A DNA stretch of 64,000 nucleotides from Flavobacterium limnophilum (lineage in GTDB: Bacteria; Bacteroidota; Bacteroidia; Flavobacteriales; Flavobacteriaceae): positions 3,224,001-3,288,000 of the forward strand of contig NZ_CP114289.2 in the NCBI RefSeq assembly GCF_027111315.2. The letters are read 5' to 3'. The translations under genes and the position numbers were made by a program. Position 1 is the stretch's first letter; each line of letters begins with the position of its first letter. The notes under the pieces are model-generated. The model ran no database searches, was not told where the DNA came from, and worked only from the letters and a program-made list of their open reading frames with translations. Of the stretch, positions 1 to 11,000 are shown piece after piece.

Positions 1-3000
1 CAATATCGGTTCCTTGACCAAATATAGAGGAGGTAGCACTGAATTCAGGATCAAATCCTAGATAATCGGTTATGGTAAACAAGTTGTTGGCAGTAGCATA
101 AAGCTTGATGGCTTTGATATAATTCATTTTTTCGACATTAAAATCATATCCCAATACCAAAGACTTCAATCTTAAATAAGAACCGTCTTCGATCCATCTG
201 TCCGAAAACTCGGCATTCCCCATTGGATCACCCCAAACGGCTTTTGGCATGTCGGTTACTTGACCTTCAGCTCTCCAGCGATTTTGCACGGCGACACTTT
301 GGTTTTCTGCACCACTCATCTTTTCAAGATTGTAACGCACTCCATTATAAAGGTCGTTTCCTACCGAGAAATTGAACAAACCTTGAAGACTAAAGCGTTT
401 ATAGGCAAAATTGGCAGAAATGCTTCCGGTTACGTCCGGGTTTGGATTACCAATCACCATACGGTCTTTATCATCAATCACTTTGTCTCCGTTGGCATCC
501 GTAAATCGCATGTCTCCACCTTTGAATGGAACTAATTCACCATTGGTCAAACGTCGAGACAATCCAGCTGACTGGGCATCTGCGGTTGTGGAATACACTC
601 CATTAGTTTGTAAACCATAGAATAAATTGGCATCTTGTCCAACGGATGTTATATAAGTGGCTCCTCCAAATTGGGTAAAAATATCACCACTAGGCAAACT
701 CTCTACTTTGTTCGAATAACTAGCCAAATTCACCCCTAAATCAAAACTAAAATCAGGACTGTTAACGATACGGGAATTTAATCCCAATTCAGCACCAAAA
801 GTTTTCATGGAACCACTATTGGAAACTACATAATCAAAACCATTTACTGAATTGATTGATTCGTACACAATCATGTTCTCGGTTTTGTTGGAATAAATAT
901 CCGAACTAATATTTAGACGTTCATTGAACAAACCAAAGTCAAGCCCCACATTGAATTTTTTCACGGTTTCCCATTCCAAGTTTGGATTTCCAATATTGCC
1001 ACGCACTAACCCCTGCATACCCAATAAATTTTGGGAAACATAATAGGTTTGTGCCGTATAATTCCCAATATCATCATTTCCGCTAGTACCAAAACCAGTT
1101 CTAAATTTTAAATAATCAATGCCTTTAACGTTTTTCATGAATCCTTCAGACGAAATCAACCAAGCTCCCGATATGGAAGTCATCAATGCAAATTTTTCTG
1201 ACCCATTTGACTCATCATCACCAAATCTACTTGATCCGTCCACCGAATAACTTGTTGTCAAGAAATATTTGTCACGGTAGTTGTATTCTGCATTGGCATA
1301 AATATTTAACCACTTCCATTCTCCCAAAGAACCGCCTACTTGACGCAATAAGTTAGATCCGGCACCTACGGAAGTAAAATCATCGGTAGAAGCATTGAAA
1401 CCCAATCCTAAATCACTTTCCGATTTATTATTTTGACTTCTCAATCCAAAACGAACATTTAAGCTATGGTCTTCTTTGAATTTTTTGGCATAATCGGCGT
1501 AGGTATCCGTATAAAGAGTGTTCAACGATTGAACTTCACCTCCAGAACGGTTCGTCCCAACGAAAAGATCATCAATAAGAATATCAGCCACCCCATGATC
1601 TGGAATAAAGAAAGTTTCACGCTCCTTGTTGAACGTTATACCAAAAATAGTGCTCAAATTCCAATCCTTGTTTATTGCAAAGTTGAATTTGAAATTTCCG
1701 AAGAAACGGTAATTGTTGTTCGTTCCAAAACCTTTCGCCAAAATTGCATTTGGGTTACTTACGTTAAAATAATCTACGTCTGCCAAGTTAGGGGATACTT
1801 CACCGTTATTATCCACCACGTGATGCGTCATGAAAGGTGATTTAGTAAGCGACAAATAGATAGGACTTGTTTTGTAAGCAAAACCTTGATCCCATTGATC
1901 CGAGATATTATTGACAAAAGAGAGATTGGCATCCATAGTCAGTCTTTGTGTCAACCTCAACACGGCATTCAAACGGGTGGTATAGCTTGTTGATTCGGTT
2001 TTATCAACGGTACCTTTACTATTGAGATAGCCAACCGACAAACCAAACTTGGCGATTTCGTCACCTCCACGAATTTTAAGAAAGTAATTTTGGTTTACAC
2101 TTGATTTAAAAACTTGGTCTTGCCAATTTGTATTATTGTGATATTGATAATATCCTGGTGAACCTACTGCATCGTTCATAAACGGCAAAGCGGCAATCTG
2201 TTGTTGGGACAAAGTACCAGTAGTTGCTGCCAATTGGGATATATGGGTACGATAAGCATCCGCTCCCAACAATGGCAACTGATCTGGAGTCTGGTTTACT
2301 CCTCCATACATGGTAAAGTCAATCTTGGTTGTCAATTCGGTAGCACGAGTAGTTGTAATATTGATCACTCCATTACCTCCTTTTGTACCATAAAGGGAAG
2401 AACCATCTTTAATTATGGTTACATCCTCTATATCTTTGACATCGATATTGGTCAAAGGAGACGACATGTTGTTTTGCACGATTCCTGAACCATAATCTTC
2501 ATCATCGTAAATCATTCCATCCACTACAATCAAAGGTTTGTTGGTGGCATACAATGAATTAAAACCACGTATTGTCATATAGGATCCGGTTCCTGGAGTT
2601 CCTGAACTTCTTACAGACGTCAAGCCTGTGGCTCTTCCTTGAAGATACCCTCCAATAGATTCATTCACGGGATTGGACCACTGCCCTTTCTCGAAATTCA
2701 CGATACTGGTCGCATTGGTATTGTCAAACTGCATTTTTTCTCCGGAAGGCAAATTAGCCACTTCATAGGAAGGAGAATAATTAGGTTCATAGAGGTAAAT
2801 TTCGATGCTTGATTTTTGTTTTTTTAAGGCATATACTTTAGTCTGATAATTTTCACCACTAATTTTAAGTTTTGCGTCGAGATTGGGAACTCTAACTTCA
2901 AAGGTTCCGTCATTATTCGTAATGGCGGCAGAAAAGCCGTCAACAGCCACATTTATCCCTGAGAGTCCCAGTTTGGTTTTTGCGCTTTTAACAACACCTT

Positions 3001-3154
3001 TAACCTTGGTTCCTTTTGCATTATTCGGACTGGCGGTTGGAATTACTTTTACAACCTCAGTTGAATCCTGAACGGTCTGCGCGCACAACTGCATACTAAG
3101 ACTTCCAGCAAAGAACAGGCTTACCACGCAGCTTATTTTTAAATTGTTTAACAT
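1..3154 (-). CDS. SusC-family TonB-dependent transporter, cut by the left window edge
   Basis: Outer-membrane glycan importer of the SusC/RagA type. From ATG at 3154 the minus strand stays open for 1,051 codons to the edge. A Sec signal peptide (MLNNLKISCVVSLFFAGSLS, cleavage near LCAQ) is followed by a carboxypeptidase-regulatory-like beta-sandwich (about residues 45-125), a plug domain (about 150-275, with LIVVDGMIYDDED and GTKGGNGVINITT) and a long beta-barrel. The last readable part contains NNLFTITDYLGFDPEF, a conserved segment close to the SusC C-terminus, so only some 20-30 residues are missing. It starts 21 nt after a FAS1 gene and is the last visible gene of the operon beginning at 13518. 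Its SusD partner should lie just outside the window. The substrate is unknown. Confidence 0.93.
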   Translation of the reverse strand, partial: MLNNLKISCVVSLFFAGSLSMQLCAQTVQDSTEVVKVIPTASPNNAKGTKVKGVVKSAKTKLGLSGINVAVDGFSAAITNNDGTFEVRVPNLDAKLKISGENYQTKVYALKKQKSSIEIYLYEPNYSPSYEVANLPSGEKMQFDNTNATSIVNFEKGQWSNPVNESIGGYLQGRATGLTSVRSSGTPGTGSYMTIRGFNSLYATNKPLIVVDGMIYDDEDYGSGIVQNNMSSPLTNIDVKDIEDVTIIKDGSSLYGTKGGNGVINITTTRATELTTKIDFTMYGGVNQTPDQLPLLGADAYRTHISQLAATTGTLSQQQIAALPFMNDAVGSPGYYQYHNNTNWQDQVFKSSVNQNYFLKIRGGDEIAKFGLSVGYLNSKGTVDKTESTSYTTRLNAVLRLTQRLTMDANLSFVNNISDQWDQGFAYKTSPIYLSLTKSPFMTHHVVDNNGEVSPNLADVDYFNVSNPNAILAKGFGTNNNYRFFGNFKFNFAINKDWNLSTIFGITFNKERETFFIPDHGVADILIDDLFVGTNRSGGEVQSLNTLYTDTYADYAKKFKEDHSLNVRFGLRSQNNKSESDLGLGFNASTDDFTSVGAGSNLLRQVGGSLGEWKWLNIYANAEYNYRDKYFLTTSYSVDGSSRFGDDESNGSEKFALMTSISGAWLISSEGFMKNVKGIDYLKFRTGFGTSGNDDIGNYTAQTYYVSQNLLGMQGLVRGNIGNPNLEWETVKKFNVGLDFGLFNERLNISSDIYSNKTENMIVYESINSVNGFDYVVSNSGSMKTFGAELGLNSRIVNSPDFSFDLGVNLASYSNKVESLPSGDIFTQFGGATYITSVGQDANLFYGLQTNGVYSTTADAQSAGLSRRLTNGELVPFKGGDMRFTDANGDKVIDDKDRMVIGNPNPDVTGSISANFAYKRFSLQGLFNFSVGNDLYNGVRYNLEKMSGAENQSVAVQNRWRAEGQVTDMPKAVWGDPMGNAEFSDRWIEDGSYLRLKSLVLGYDFNVEKMNYIKAIKLYATANNLFTITDYLGFDPEFSATSSIFGQGTDI

Positions 3155-3175
3155 ATCTATTTTTGTAAAATATTA

Positions 3176-4654
3176 TTATTTAATTTCAGGAACGAATTTC
3201 AAATAATCAAGAGTAAGAGAGTTGTTCCCGTTTACCGTGTTATTTGCGGCTACTAATGAAATCAAATCGATATCAATTGCTTGTGCCAATGTAAATTCTC
3301 CTAGATAAACTTCAGTATAATTATTAAGCTCCACATTTGTAAGAGGTACATCATATAAAACACCAATCTGTGTAGTTACCGTATTGACTACTGCCCATTT
3401 CCCACCTATGCGTAGTCTTTGTTGAAAAACATTCGCTTGTCTGTCATTTATGGCTCTCCAATACACTTTGTATTTAGTGCTGAAAAAATCTTTATCTTTA
3501 TACATCAAAGTAAACTCAGCTTTACCGGGATCTTGCACCATGATATCATTGTAGAATACCCCAAATGGATCCACCTTGTCGCGATAAAAAATCTTGTTAC
3601 GGGATCCCCAATATCCAGAATTGTTTTCCCCTTCGATTTTTTTGGTCAATAAACGTTTTGCAAGAGAAACATCCACTTTTTTCATTATGTAAACAATACC
3701 ATTGCTCAAGCGAATGGGCTGCCCCACAATTTGAGTTTTGTCTATCGGAACTTCAACCCCGAATCTTGAAGTCAAAGTGGCAGGCAGGTTATTAAGCTCA
3801 TACTTTTTACCAAAAGCCATATCTCTTAACGTGAAATATTTTGAATAAATAGCCGTAGAGTCAATAGCTGGATCATTAGATTTTTTAATCAAGTAAGGTT
3901 TCATCTTGTCCACTTCGGCATTGTATCCATCATCCTCCATTAAAAACAAGGTATAGGAGTTTTTCTCGTTGTTCAGGTTGTAAACATTTTTCAAATAAGA
4001 ATTAGACAAGGAATCGGAATAAATTCCTGGAGATGCAGCAGCAGTTTCTTTACTAGTAATATCAGATGCATAGATGCTGAACTCTTTTAAACTCAACAAA
4101 TAATCACTCATGGCAGAAGTAGCCGCTTTTGAATTGATGTATTGCCAAATGTTCATTTTAGGTGTCAGTGCTTTATCTATGACGTGAAACACTCCATTGG
4201 CCGCATAATGATTTGCATTGACAATAGTCGCATCATCAATCAAGGTAGCTCCCTTGAATACCAGATATTTGGTACTGAACATTTTTATTTGCGTTTCCTC
4301 CGTACCTCTCACGGAAGAAAAGGCTGTCAAGGCAATATGATTGCCAACAAATTCCTTTAGTGCTTCAGGATCATTCAAGATGGCAGAATCTACTTGGGCC
4401 ATAGCCTCATTGGTAGGAACAAAAACGGTATATGTTTTTGAGGCAGCCAAAATTGTATCGTAACCTGTTTCGACTAATAGTTTTGTAAACTCGGATGTTC
4501 CTGCCATATTTGTTATGGCCACATCCAGTGTAACCTTTAGGTTGGCATCGTCAATTTCCTGACGCTCGTCCCAAGGACTGGAACATGAGACTAAAGTCAT
4601 AATAGTCAGCACACCAACCAATAGTCTCTTATATTTTAATTTTAATAAACTCAT
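3176..4654 (-). CDS. FAS1 (fasciclin) lipoprotein with C-terminal beta-sandwich
   Basis: Probable surface lipoprotein. The ATG at 4654 gives a clean lipoprotein signal (MSLLKLKYKRLLVGVLTIMT, lipobox LVSC). ATGs at 4708 and 4678 are in frame but would put a hydrophilic extension before the signal, and 4708 would overlap the upstream gene, so 4654 is preferred. Residues about 30-170 form a typical FAS1 domain (TYTVFVPTNEAMAQ, then NGVFHVIDKAL). Residues about 170-335 are a degenerate second copy ending in NGIVYIMKKVDV. The last 150 residues look like a CBM6-type jelly roll (TKYKVYWRAIND, closing with LTLDYLKFVPE). There are no catalytic motifs. It sits between another FAS1 gene and a SusC gene, where Bacteroidota operons usually encode a surface glycan-binding protein. 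That role is inferred from position and architecture. Confidence 0.85.
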   Translation of the reverse strand: MSLLKLKYKRLLVGVLTIMTLVSCSSPWDERQEIDDANLKVTLDVAITNMAGTSEFTKLLVETGYDTILAASKTYTVFVPTNEAMAQVDSAILNDPEALKEFVGNHIALTAFSSVRGTEETQIKMFSTKYLVFKGATLIDDATIVNANHYAANGVFHVIDKALTPKMNIWQYINSKAATSAMSDYLLSLKEFSIYASDITSKETAAASPGIYSDSLSNSYLKNVYNLNNEKNSYTLFLMEDDGYNAEVDKMKPYLIKKSNDPAIDSTAIYSKYFTLRDMAFGKKYELNNLPATLTSRFGVEVPIDKTQIVGQPIRLSNGIVYIMKKVDVSLAKRLLTKKIEGENNSGYWGSRNKIFYRDKVDPFGVFYNDIMVQDPGKAEFTLMYKDKDFFSTKYKVYWRAINDRQANVFQQRLRIGGKWAVVNTVTTQIGVLYDVPLTNVELNNYTEVYLGEFTLAQAIDIDLISLVAANNTVNGNNSLTLDYLKFVPEIK

Positions 4655-4694
4655 TTTTACTTGATTAAGTTTGTACATGTACACTTTTATAATT

Positions 4695-6476
4695 TTAATA
4701 ACCAGCATTACTGTTATCGCCTAATTTGGCATCTTCCCTTTGAACTAAATTACTAACCCCTGGCACTGGAACTCCTTTTTTGAATTTCGGCCATATTTGA
4801 TCCATGTCCACAGGACGGAATTCTACCAAGTCCCATCTGTCTGCATCACCTCCAGCGCAACCGGGACAAACATCAGTAACAAATTTAATTGTATGTCTTC
4901 CGGTTGTTGGCACTTCAACGATACCTACCAATCTGGAAAGAACATTATCATTTTTGACGTATGGAAAGATATAACGTTTGTAGCCTTGCGACTCATAAAC
5001 CCTGTCCGTTATACCTGTGGTAGCATTACTAGGATCATTAGCATATTCTCTTCCGTTTAGAATTCTGGAGGTTTGTTCTCCATTAAAAAATACTTTTGTA
5101 GTGTTAGAAGCCTTAGCATTTTGACGAAAAGAAACCCATATTTTATAACGTCCTTTGATAATTACCGGAGTTTTAAATTCAATATCATTCAAACCTCCTG
5201 GACCTGTACGGAAACGGAAAGGTCTTATTAAATCCCCATTGACTCCTCCACTATAATTATTCCAATCCATAGTATATGTTTTACTTCCTGTCCAGGTAAC
5301 ATTAGCAAGTCCCCCTAATGGAAAACCGAAAGATGCACCGGTGGATTTTCTGTAATTGGCCACATTTGCCGCCATTTCGGGTTGATCACACAAATCAAAA
5401 TAAACCGGCGATGGAAGACGTTTTTTTATGGAGAAGTTTACATCCACATAATGCAATACTCCATTGGAAGCAGTAACATCACTAAGCTGTCTTAATATGG
5501 GAGAACCTTCTTCCAGTACTCCATTAAAAACATCACGGTTCAAATAGATGACATCCTTCAACAATTTGGCACTAACCACTTCAAGAGGTGCTTTGGTCAC
5601 GAAAACCGGTGTAGTCGCCATATCGGCCAAGTAATTCAATTGAGGCAATACACGATATTGTACAAACAAATTCAAACTATCCGCCGGATTCATTGGATCT
5701 GCCGGTTTCAATGGATCCGTTGGTTTGCTGTATCTAGCTTTCAAATCTTCCAAATTATTGAAACCTGCTTTAGCAAACACCTCGTTGGTTTGCGCCAAAA
5801 CTGTTAGATGACTGCCTACTTTATTGGCATCGTAAGTAAGGGGCTGATTCAATTTGTCGTACCATCCAGTAGCTTTCAAGACTTCGGTAAACAAAGAAAG
5901 ATTTGCATCGGCTTCGATGGTCTGTGCCAAGGTCTTGTCGGCCACACGCAACACTTTATCGATAATATGGATAACGCCATTCCCCAACTCTACATTGGAA
6001 GTTACAATTCTTGCCGTTTTATTGATCGTTTCACTGGAAACCCCATCGATGGTGGTCGCTCCAGTTATTAGATACTGCCCGTACATACTAGGTGTCGCAA
6101 TCTTTCCATCGGTAAAAAGATTGGTGTTTATTCTCGCTTCCAAAATATGCAGTTTGGCTATATTTTGCAAATCAACCAATGGCACGTCTTTCAATGAATT
6201 GGCACCCACATCTTTTAAATATTGTTTCACCGCTTCATTGGTTGGAAGAAACATGGTATAAGTACCGTAGGTATTCATGAATGAAGCATAGTGGGTCAAA
6301 TCCAAGATTTCCAAAAACATGGAGTAATCTGGATTTTCTCTTAAATATTCCGTTATGTTAAGAGTTTCGTCGGTACTTTGTTTAATCTCTAGTTGAGAAC
6401 AGTTCTGAAATACTAAAGCTACAAAAAACACTAAAGTAAGTCTCACTAGGCTAGTTAATCTTAATAATCTTTTCAT
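4695..6476 (-). CDS. Two-domain FAS1 lipoprotein with CBM6-like C-terminus
   Basis: A 593-residue lipoprotein (signal MKRLLRLTSLVRLTLVFFVA, lipobox FQNC). FAS1 domain 1 spans about residues 40-193 (TYTMFLPTNEAVKQYL, NGVIHIIDKVLRV). Domain 2 spans about 200-360 (LTVLAQTNEVFAKAG, NGVLHYVDVNFSI) and carries a proline-rich PTDP/PADP insertion near residue 250. Residues about 365-565 resemble a CBM6-type sandwich: GRYKIWVSFRQN, KVFFNGEQTS, TTGRHTIKFVTD and RWDLVEFRPV follow the order of core strands seen in such modules. It lies 11 nt after SusD and 40 nt before the next FAS1 start, so it is cotranscribed. FAS1 domains are generally adhesion modules. A surface glycan-binding role is inferred, and no substrate can be assigned. 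Confidence 0.87.
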   Translation of the reverse strand: MKRLLRLTSLVRLTLVFFVALVFQNCSQLEIKQSTDETLNITEYLRENPDYSMFLEILDLTHYASFMNTYGTYTMFLPTNEAVKQYLKDVGANSLKDVPLVDLQNIAKLHILEARINTNLFTDGKIATPSMYGQYLITGATTIDGVSSETINKTARIVTSNVELGNGVIHIIDKVLRVADKTLAQTIEADANLSLFTEVLKATGWYDKLNQPLTYDANKVGSHLTVLAQTNEVFAKAGFNNLEDLKARYSKPTDPLKPADPMNPADSLNLFVQYRVLPQLNYLADMATTPVFVTKAPLEVVSAKLLKDVIYLNRDVFNGVLEEGSPILRQLSDVTASNGVLHYVDVNFSIKKRLPSPVYFDLCDQPEMAANVANYRKSTGASFGFPLGGLANVTWTGSKTYTMDWNNYSGGVNGDLIRPFRFRTGPGGLNDIEFKTPVIIKGRYKIWVSFRQNAKASNTTKVFFNGEQTSRILNGREYANDPSNATTGITDRVYESQGYKRYIFPYVKNDNVLSRLVGIVEVPTTGRHTIKFVTDVCPGCAGGDADRWDLVEFRPVDMDQIWPKFKKGVPVPGVSNLVQREDAKLGDNSNAGY

Positions 6477-6487
6477 GACTTATTTTT

Positions 6488-7999
6488 TTATTTATAAAAT
6501 GGATTTTGTACTAATGCTTTATTGGTAAAAAGTTCATTCGTGTTAATAGGCAAATAATGACTATTTGGGTCTCTCAATTTTGCAACAATGGACTGTTGTT
6601 TGTCAACCGGCGCAGTAGCTATTGCAATATCGATCAATATTTGTAAACGTTCGTAATTATTGGCACGGGCAATACGCAATACATCATACCAGCGTTTGCC
6701 TTCAAAAGCAAACTCTCTAGCACGTTCTGCCAAGATAAAATCTATAATGGCATTTGTGTCACCTTCACCTGGAGCCAAGTCCGTTTCAACAAGAGCTTTA
6801 CGGTTCAATCGAAGATTGGTAATAATTTCAATTGCTTCTTTACCTTGACCCAATCGTGTCAAAGCTTCGGCTTTCATCAACAGTACCTCCGGATAACGAT
6901 AAACAAACCAGTGTGTATCGGAATCCTGCAACTCTTTTCTATCATCATTGTTTAAACCGGTAAATTTGTAAATTTCGCCAGTTGCCCCGATCAATGACGC
7001 AAAATTTCCACGAAAATCTCTTTTACCGATAGGATCGTTGGCATCATATCCATAAACCTCTTCCATCATCAGTTGATATGCCTTAAAATGTGGTTGCTGA
7101 TAAAAGATACCATAAAACGGTCCTCGATTAGCCTTGGTGTATTGAAATTCAAAGATACTTTCAGACGAATTTCCATTGGCAAAAATAGCACTAAAAAAAG
7201 TGTTGGAAGAATTGGTTTCCACCAACTTGAATTTACCGGAATTAACCACCTTGTTTGTTTCAGCAAGTGCCTCTGTGTAATTTTCTGTCCACATATACAC
7301 ATCTGCCAGCATCGTATTTATAGTATATTTGGTGATGCGTCCTTTGTTTGAAGGAATGTTTCCATAATCTTCCTTGGCATATCCTTCGGCCAATTTCAAA
7401 TCTTTGATTACTTGGGCAAAAACTTCAGCTTGTTTTGAAACAGGCAATTGAAAATCATCCTTGTCAGAAAGTGTGGCAGTTAATTTCAATGGCACATCTT
7501 TGAAGGTACGCGCCAAAGTAAAGTACAAATAAGCCCTGATGGCCAATGCCTCGGAAAGGAAATTTTCCAATTGGACTTGGGTCAAGGTTGGATCCTCATT
7601 TTTAACCGCTGGTGCCAAATCAATAACCGTATTGCAATAATTAATGGTTCTATAAAAGATGGACCAGTCAGTCAAATCATTGGATGGAAGAACATTGGTT
7701 TCAAAAATATCTCTTTCATCTTCGGTGGCATTGATTCCCTCGACAACCATTCCTCCCCTTAATTCACCGTGCATAAACAAGTATTGGGTCATCGTCAAAT
7801 CGCCCACGCCAGGAGGCGAGTTCAACAAAGAGGAATAAATCCCAATTACGGCAGCTTGAATATCCTCCTTGGTTTTCCAGAATTCATCACGAACGATTCC
7901 ATCCTGTGGACGTAAATCTAAATAACTGTCGCACGAACTTGCCGAAACGAAAAGTATAAAGAGGGCTAATATTGTTTTTAGTTTAGTTTGCATAATCAA
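6488..7999 (-). CDS. SusD/RagB-family glycan-binding lipoprotein
   Basis: Cell-surface lid of the SusCD importer. The signal peptide ends in lipobox SASSC and is followed by DSYLDLRPQDGIVRDEFWKT, the usual SusD N-terminus. TPR-like helices come next (LAIRAYLYFTLARTFKDVPL; INTMLADVYMWTENYTEAL), and the C-terminal RagB signature is present (FILAERAREFAFEGKRWYDV, then HYLPINTNEL). At 503 residues it is normal for the family. It begins 12 nt after its SusC partner and is followed 11 nt later by a FAS1 lipoprotein. Translation could also start at the second Met (7993) without changing the signal peptide. The substrate is unknown; the family match is certain. Confidence 0.95.
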   Translation of the reverse strand: MIMQTKLKTILALFILFVSASSCDSYLDLRPQDGIVRDEFWKTKEDIQAAVIGIYSSLLNSPPGVGDLTMTQYLFMHGELRGGMVVEGINATEDERDIFETNVLPSNDLTDWSIFYRTINYCNTVIDLAPAVKNEDPTLTQVQLENFLSEALAIRAYLYFTLARTFKDVPLKLTATLSDKDDFQLPVSKQAEVFAQVIKDLKLAEGYAKEDYGNIPSNKGRITKYTINTMLADVYMWTENYTEALAETNKVVNSGKFKLVETNSSNTFFSAIFANGNSSESIFEFQYTKANRGPFYGIFYQQPHFKAYQLMMEEVYGYDANDPIGKRDFRGNFASLIGATGEIYKFTGLNNDDRKELQDSDTHWFVYRYPEVLLMKAEALTRLGQGKEAIEIITNLRLNRKALVETDLAPGEGDTNAIIDFILAERAREFAFEGKRWYDVLRIARANNYERLQILIDIAIATAPVDKQQSIVAKLRDPNSHYLPINTNELFTNKALVQNPFYK

Positions 8000-8011
8000 T
8001 TATTTTATTTT

Positions 8012-11000
8012 TTAAAAACGAGTTGTAACACCAAATGTGAGACGTTGTGTAGGTGGTGTTGAAGCATTGTCGATAGCCATACCGAAAGGCCCGGAACTCA
8101 TGCTCACCTCAGGATCTTGTCCGCGATAATTTGTCCAAGTGTACAAGTTGTCAGCCGTTAGATAAAAACCTAAATCATCCAGATTTAATTTCTTCAACAT
8201 TTCTTTTCCAAGATTATAACGAAAGGTAACCGAACGAAGACGTAAAAAAGAAGCATCTTCCACATAACGGTCAGAACCCAACCAGTTGTATCCTGCACCA
8301 TAAACCGCTCTAGGCATATTGGTCTCATCACCCGGATTACGCCATCTATCCAAAACAGCCGTACTTTGATTGCTGTATCCATACATATTGGTCGTTTTCA
8401 TGTCTGTTCCGTTAACGATGTCATAATTCATGCGGTAGTTAAAGTACAACAATAATCTAAACTGATTGTTGAAGGTAATGTTGGGACCAAATCCCCCTGT
8501 GATTTTAGGGTTGCTGTTTCCTAAATACACCACGTCACGGCTGTCGATATTACCATCTTTATTGATGTCCTCATAAATGGCATCTCCAGGTTGGAATACA
8601 TAATCCGTATTGGGATAATTAAAACGCATCAAGACTTCTTGACCGTTAGGCCCCAGAATAACATCTCCATTGGCGTCTTTGGCCTTTGTTGCTTCAAGGT
8701 CTTTATAAACCCCCTTGAATTTATAACCATAAAATGAACCAAAAGGATTGTCCACTTGAAGGAAACGTTTGAATTCTCCGTTTTTATCGGTGTTACCACT
8801 TTCAGCTGGGTAAAACTCCGATATCTCCGTAATCATGTTTTCATTGCTGGCAATGTTGAAGTTGAAATCCACCTTCCATTTACCAGATTTATAAGGAGTA
8901 GTATTAAGACCTATCTCCCATCCTTGATTTTTCATGTTTCCCGCATTCATATCGGAAATAATGTTGTAACCTGAAAGCGAACTTACCTGAATTTTTGGGT
9001 AAAGAAGATCTTCGGTAATGTTTTGATAAAAATCGACATCCAAGGACACACGTTTTTTAAACAGTTGCAAGTTGAACCCAATGTTTTTACCTGTTAAAGT
9101 CTCCCAACGCAAATTGGTCAATTCCATATTTATAGGAACAACCCCGTTCATGTCCAAATAGGAAGTTTCGTAATTATCATACACATTAAAATAAAGGTAA
9201 CTACCTTTAGGTGCCCTGCCTGATTTTCCATAACTCATTCTTAAACTCAAATCATCCACATATTCCAATTTCTCCATGAAGGACTCACCCGAAACCCTCC
9301 AACGGGCAGACACGGAAGGAAACAAACCATATCTGTTCTCAGGTCCGAATTTTGAATTACCATCACCACGCAAACCAACATTCACGATATAACGATCCAA
9401 CAAACCATATTGGGCGCTCAACAATGCCCCTACAGTTCTAGCTTGACTACTGCCGGTAGATAATCCCAAGCCCGATTCTCGTGTTCGCGATGGATTCGAC
9501 GGATCCGTAAATAGGGACGAAGCCGTATTTGAGGTTAACGCCTTGTACGAAGCATAACGGGAATCATTTGTTTGCAAGGACAAAATAGTCTGCAATGTTT
9601 GGTTTTTACCGATGGTTGGTGTATAAACAACGTTTGTTTTTGTAATAATGCTGGAAGCATCACCATCAGAATCAGAAGCCCTGTTCACCACAGTTTCCGT
9701 AAAAGGACGTCCGGTGGCATTTTGTGGCAAGAAGTCTTTTGTCTTGGTACTGCTGTAATCAAATTGCACATCAAAGGTGGACAATAATATCTTGGGAATG
9801 ATATCCACATTCACGTTAAAGTGAGGCGTGATACGCTGATTTATTTGATCGTTAATTGCGAACTCCGCCATGGCGGCCGGATTATAAGTGCCCGAATAAG
9901 TACCTTGCACATTTGAAACCGGTGAAAAATAATTTGGAGTAAGTTCTCCCAACGAATCAAATTCATAGAGACTCATGTTTGGCATTTTTACATAGGCAAC
10001 ACCTCTTAATCTGTCCTTGTCGTTATTATCGCTAAAACTATTAACATAATTACGCTTGGTGTAGCTATGGGTATAGGACAAATCCGTTCTAAATTTAATA
10101 CGACTGGAAACCCTGTAATCCAAGTTCAATCTGGTACTGATTCTTTCCAACCCAGTTCCAATGGTTACCCCTGTGGAATTATAATAGCCCACGGAACTAT
10201 AGTAACTTGCTTTTTCCCCTCCTCCTTGTAGAGCAAGGTTATGTTCATTCGTCAAACCGATTTGGGTGATGGCATCAATCCAATCGGTGTTTTGACTGTA
10301 ATTTTTATAATAATAAACATCTTGAGGGTCATACTGGAACTCTTTTACATTCAAAGTATTCAATGGCACCCCATTTCTGTTCATGTATTCTTCTGGAATC
10401 AATTGTGAATATTGATCTCCATTCAACATTGGTATAGTAGGAGGCAATTTGGAATAACTTCCTTTATAGGTATAGGTGATTTTTGGAGCACTTACCCCTC
10501 CACGCTTGGTGGTAATCAAGATAACCCCACTGGCCGCTTTGGATCCCCAAACCGCTGTTGCTGCAGCATCTTTCAAAATAGTAATCGTTTCAATGTCGGT
10601 AGGTGCAATATTCAATAAGGCGGCATAGCCTTGATCATCGGCACTGGCAAAGTTGAAATCTTGTGGGATTTCTGTTTCGTATGGCATACCATCCACCACT
10701 ACCATAGGTTCAGAAGAACCAGAGATTGAAGAAGTACCACGAATACGAATTTGCATTCCGGCACCTGGATCTCCACTGGTGGCCGTAATATCCACACCGG
10801 CCATACGTCCTTGCAAAGCTTCATCAATAGATGCCGCTTGGGTATAGGCCAAATCTGCAGCACTAATCGTAACCGAACTGGTCGTTTTATCTCGATCGGC
10901 AATATTCATTAACCCTGAATTACCACCCTTCTTTTCAGCCGTGATAACAATCTCTTTCAATGATTCAGTACTGGAAACCAATTTAACTTTAATCATTTCG

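Noticed and set aside
5854..6261. 135-codon open frame on the plus strand
   Set aside because: Antisense to a clear FAS1 gene; composition and residues look like a reverse-strand shadow.
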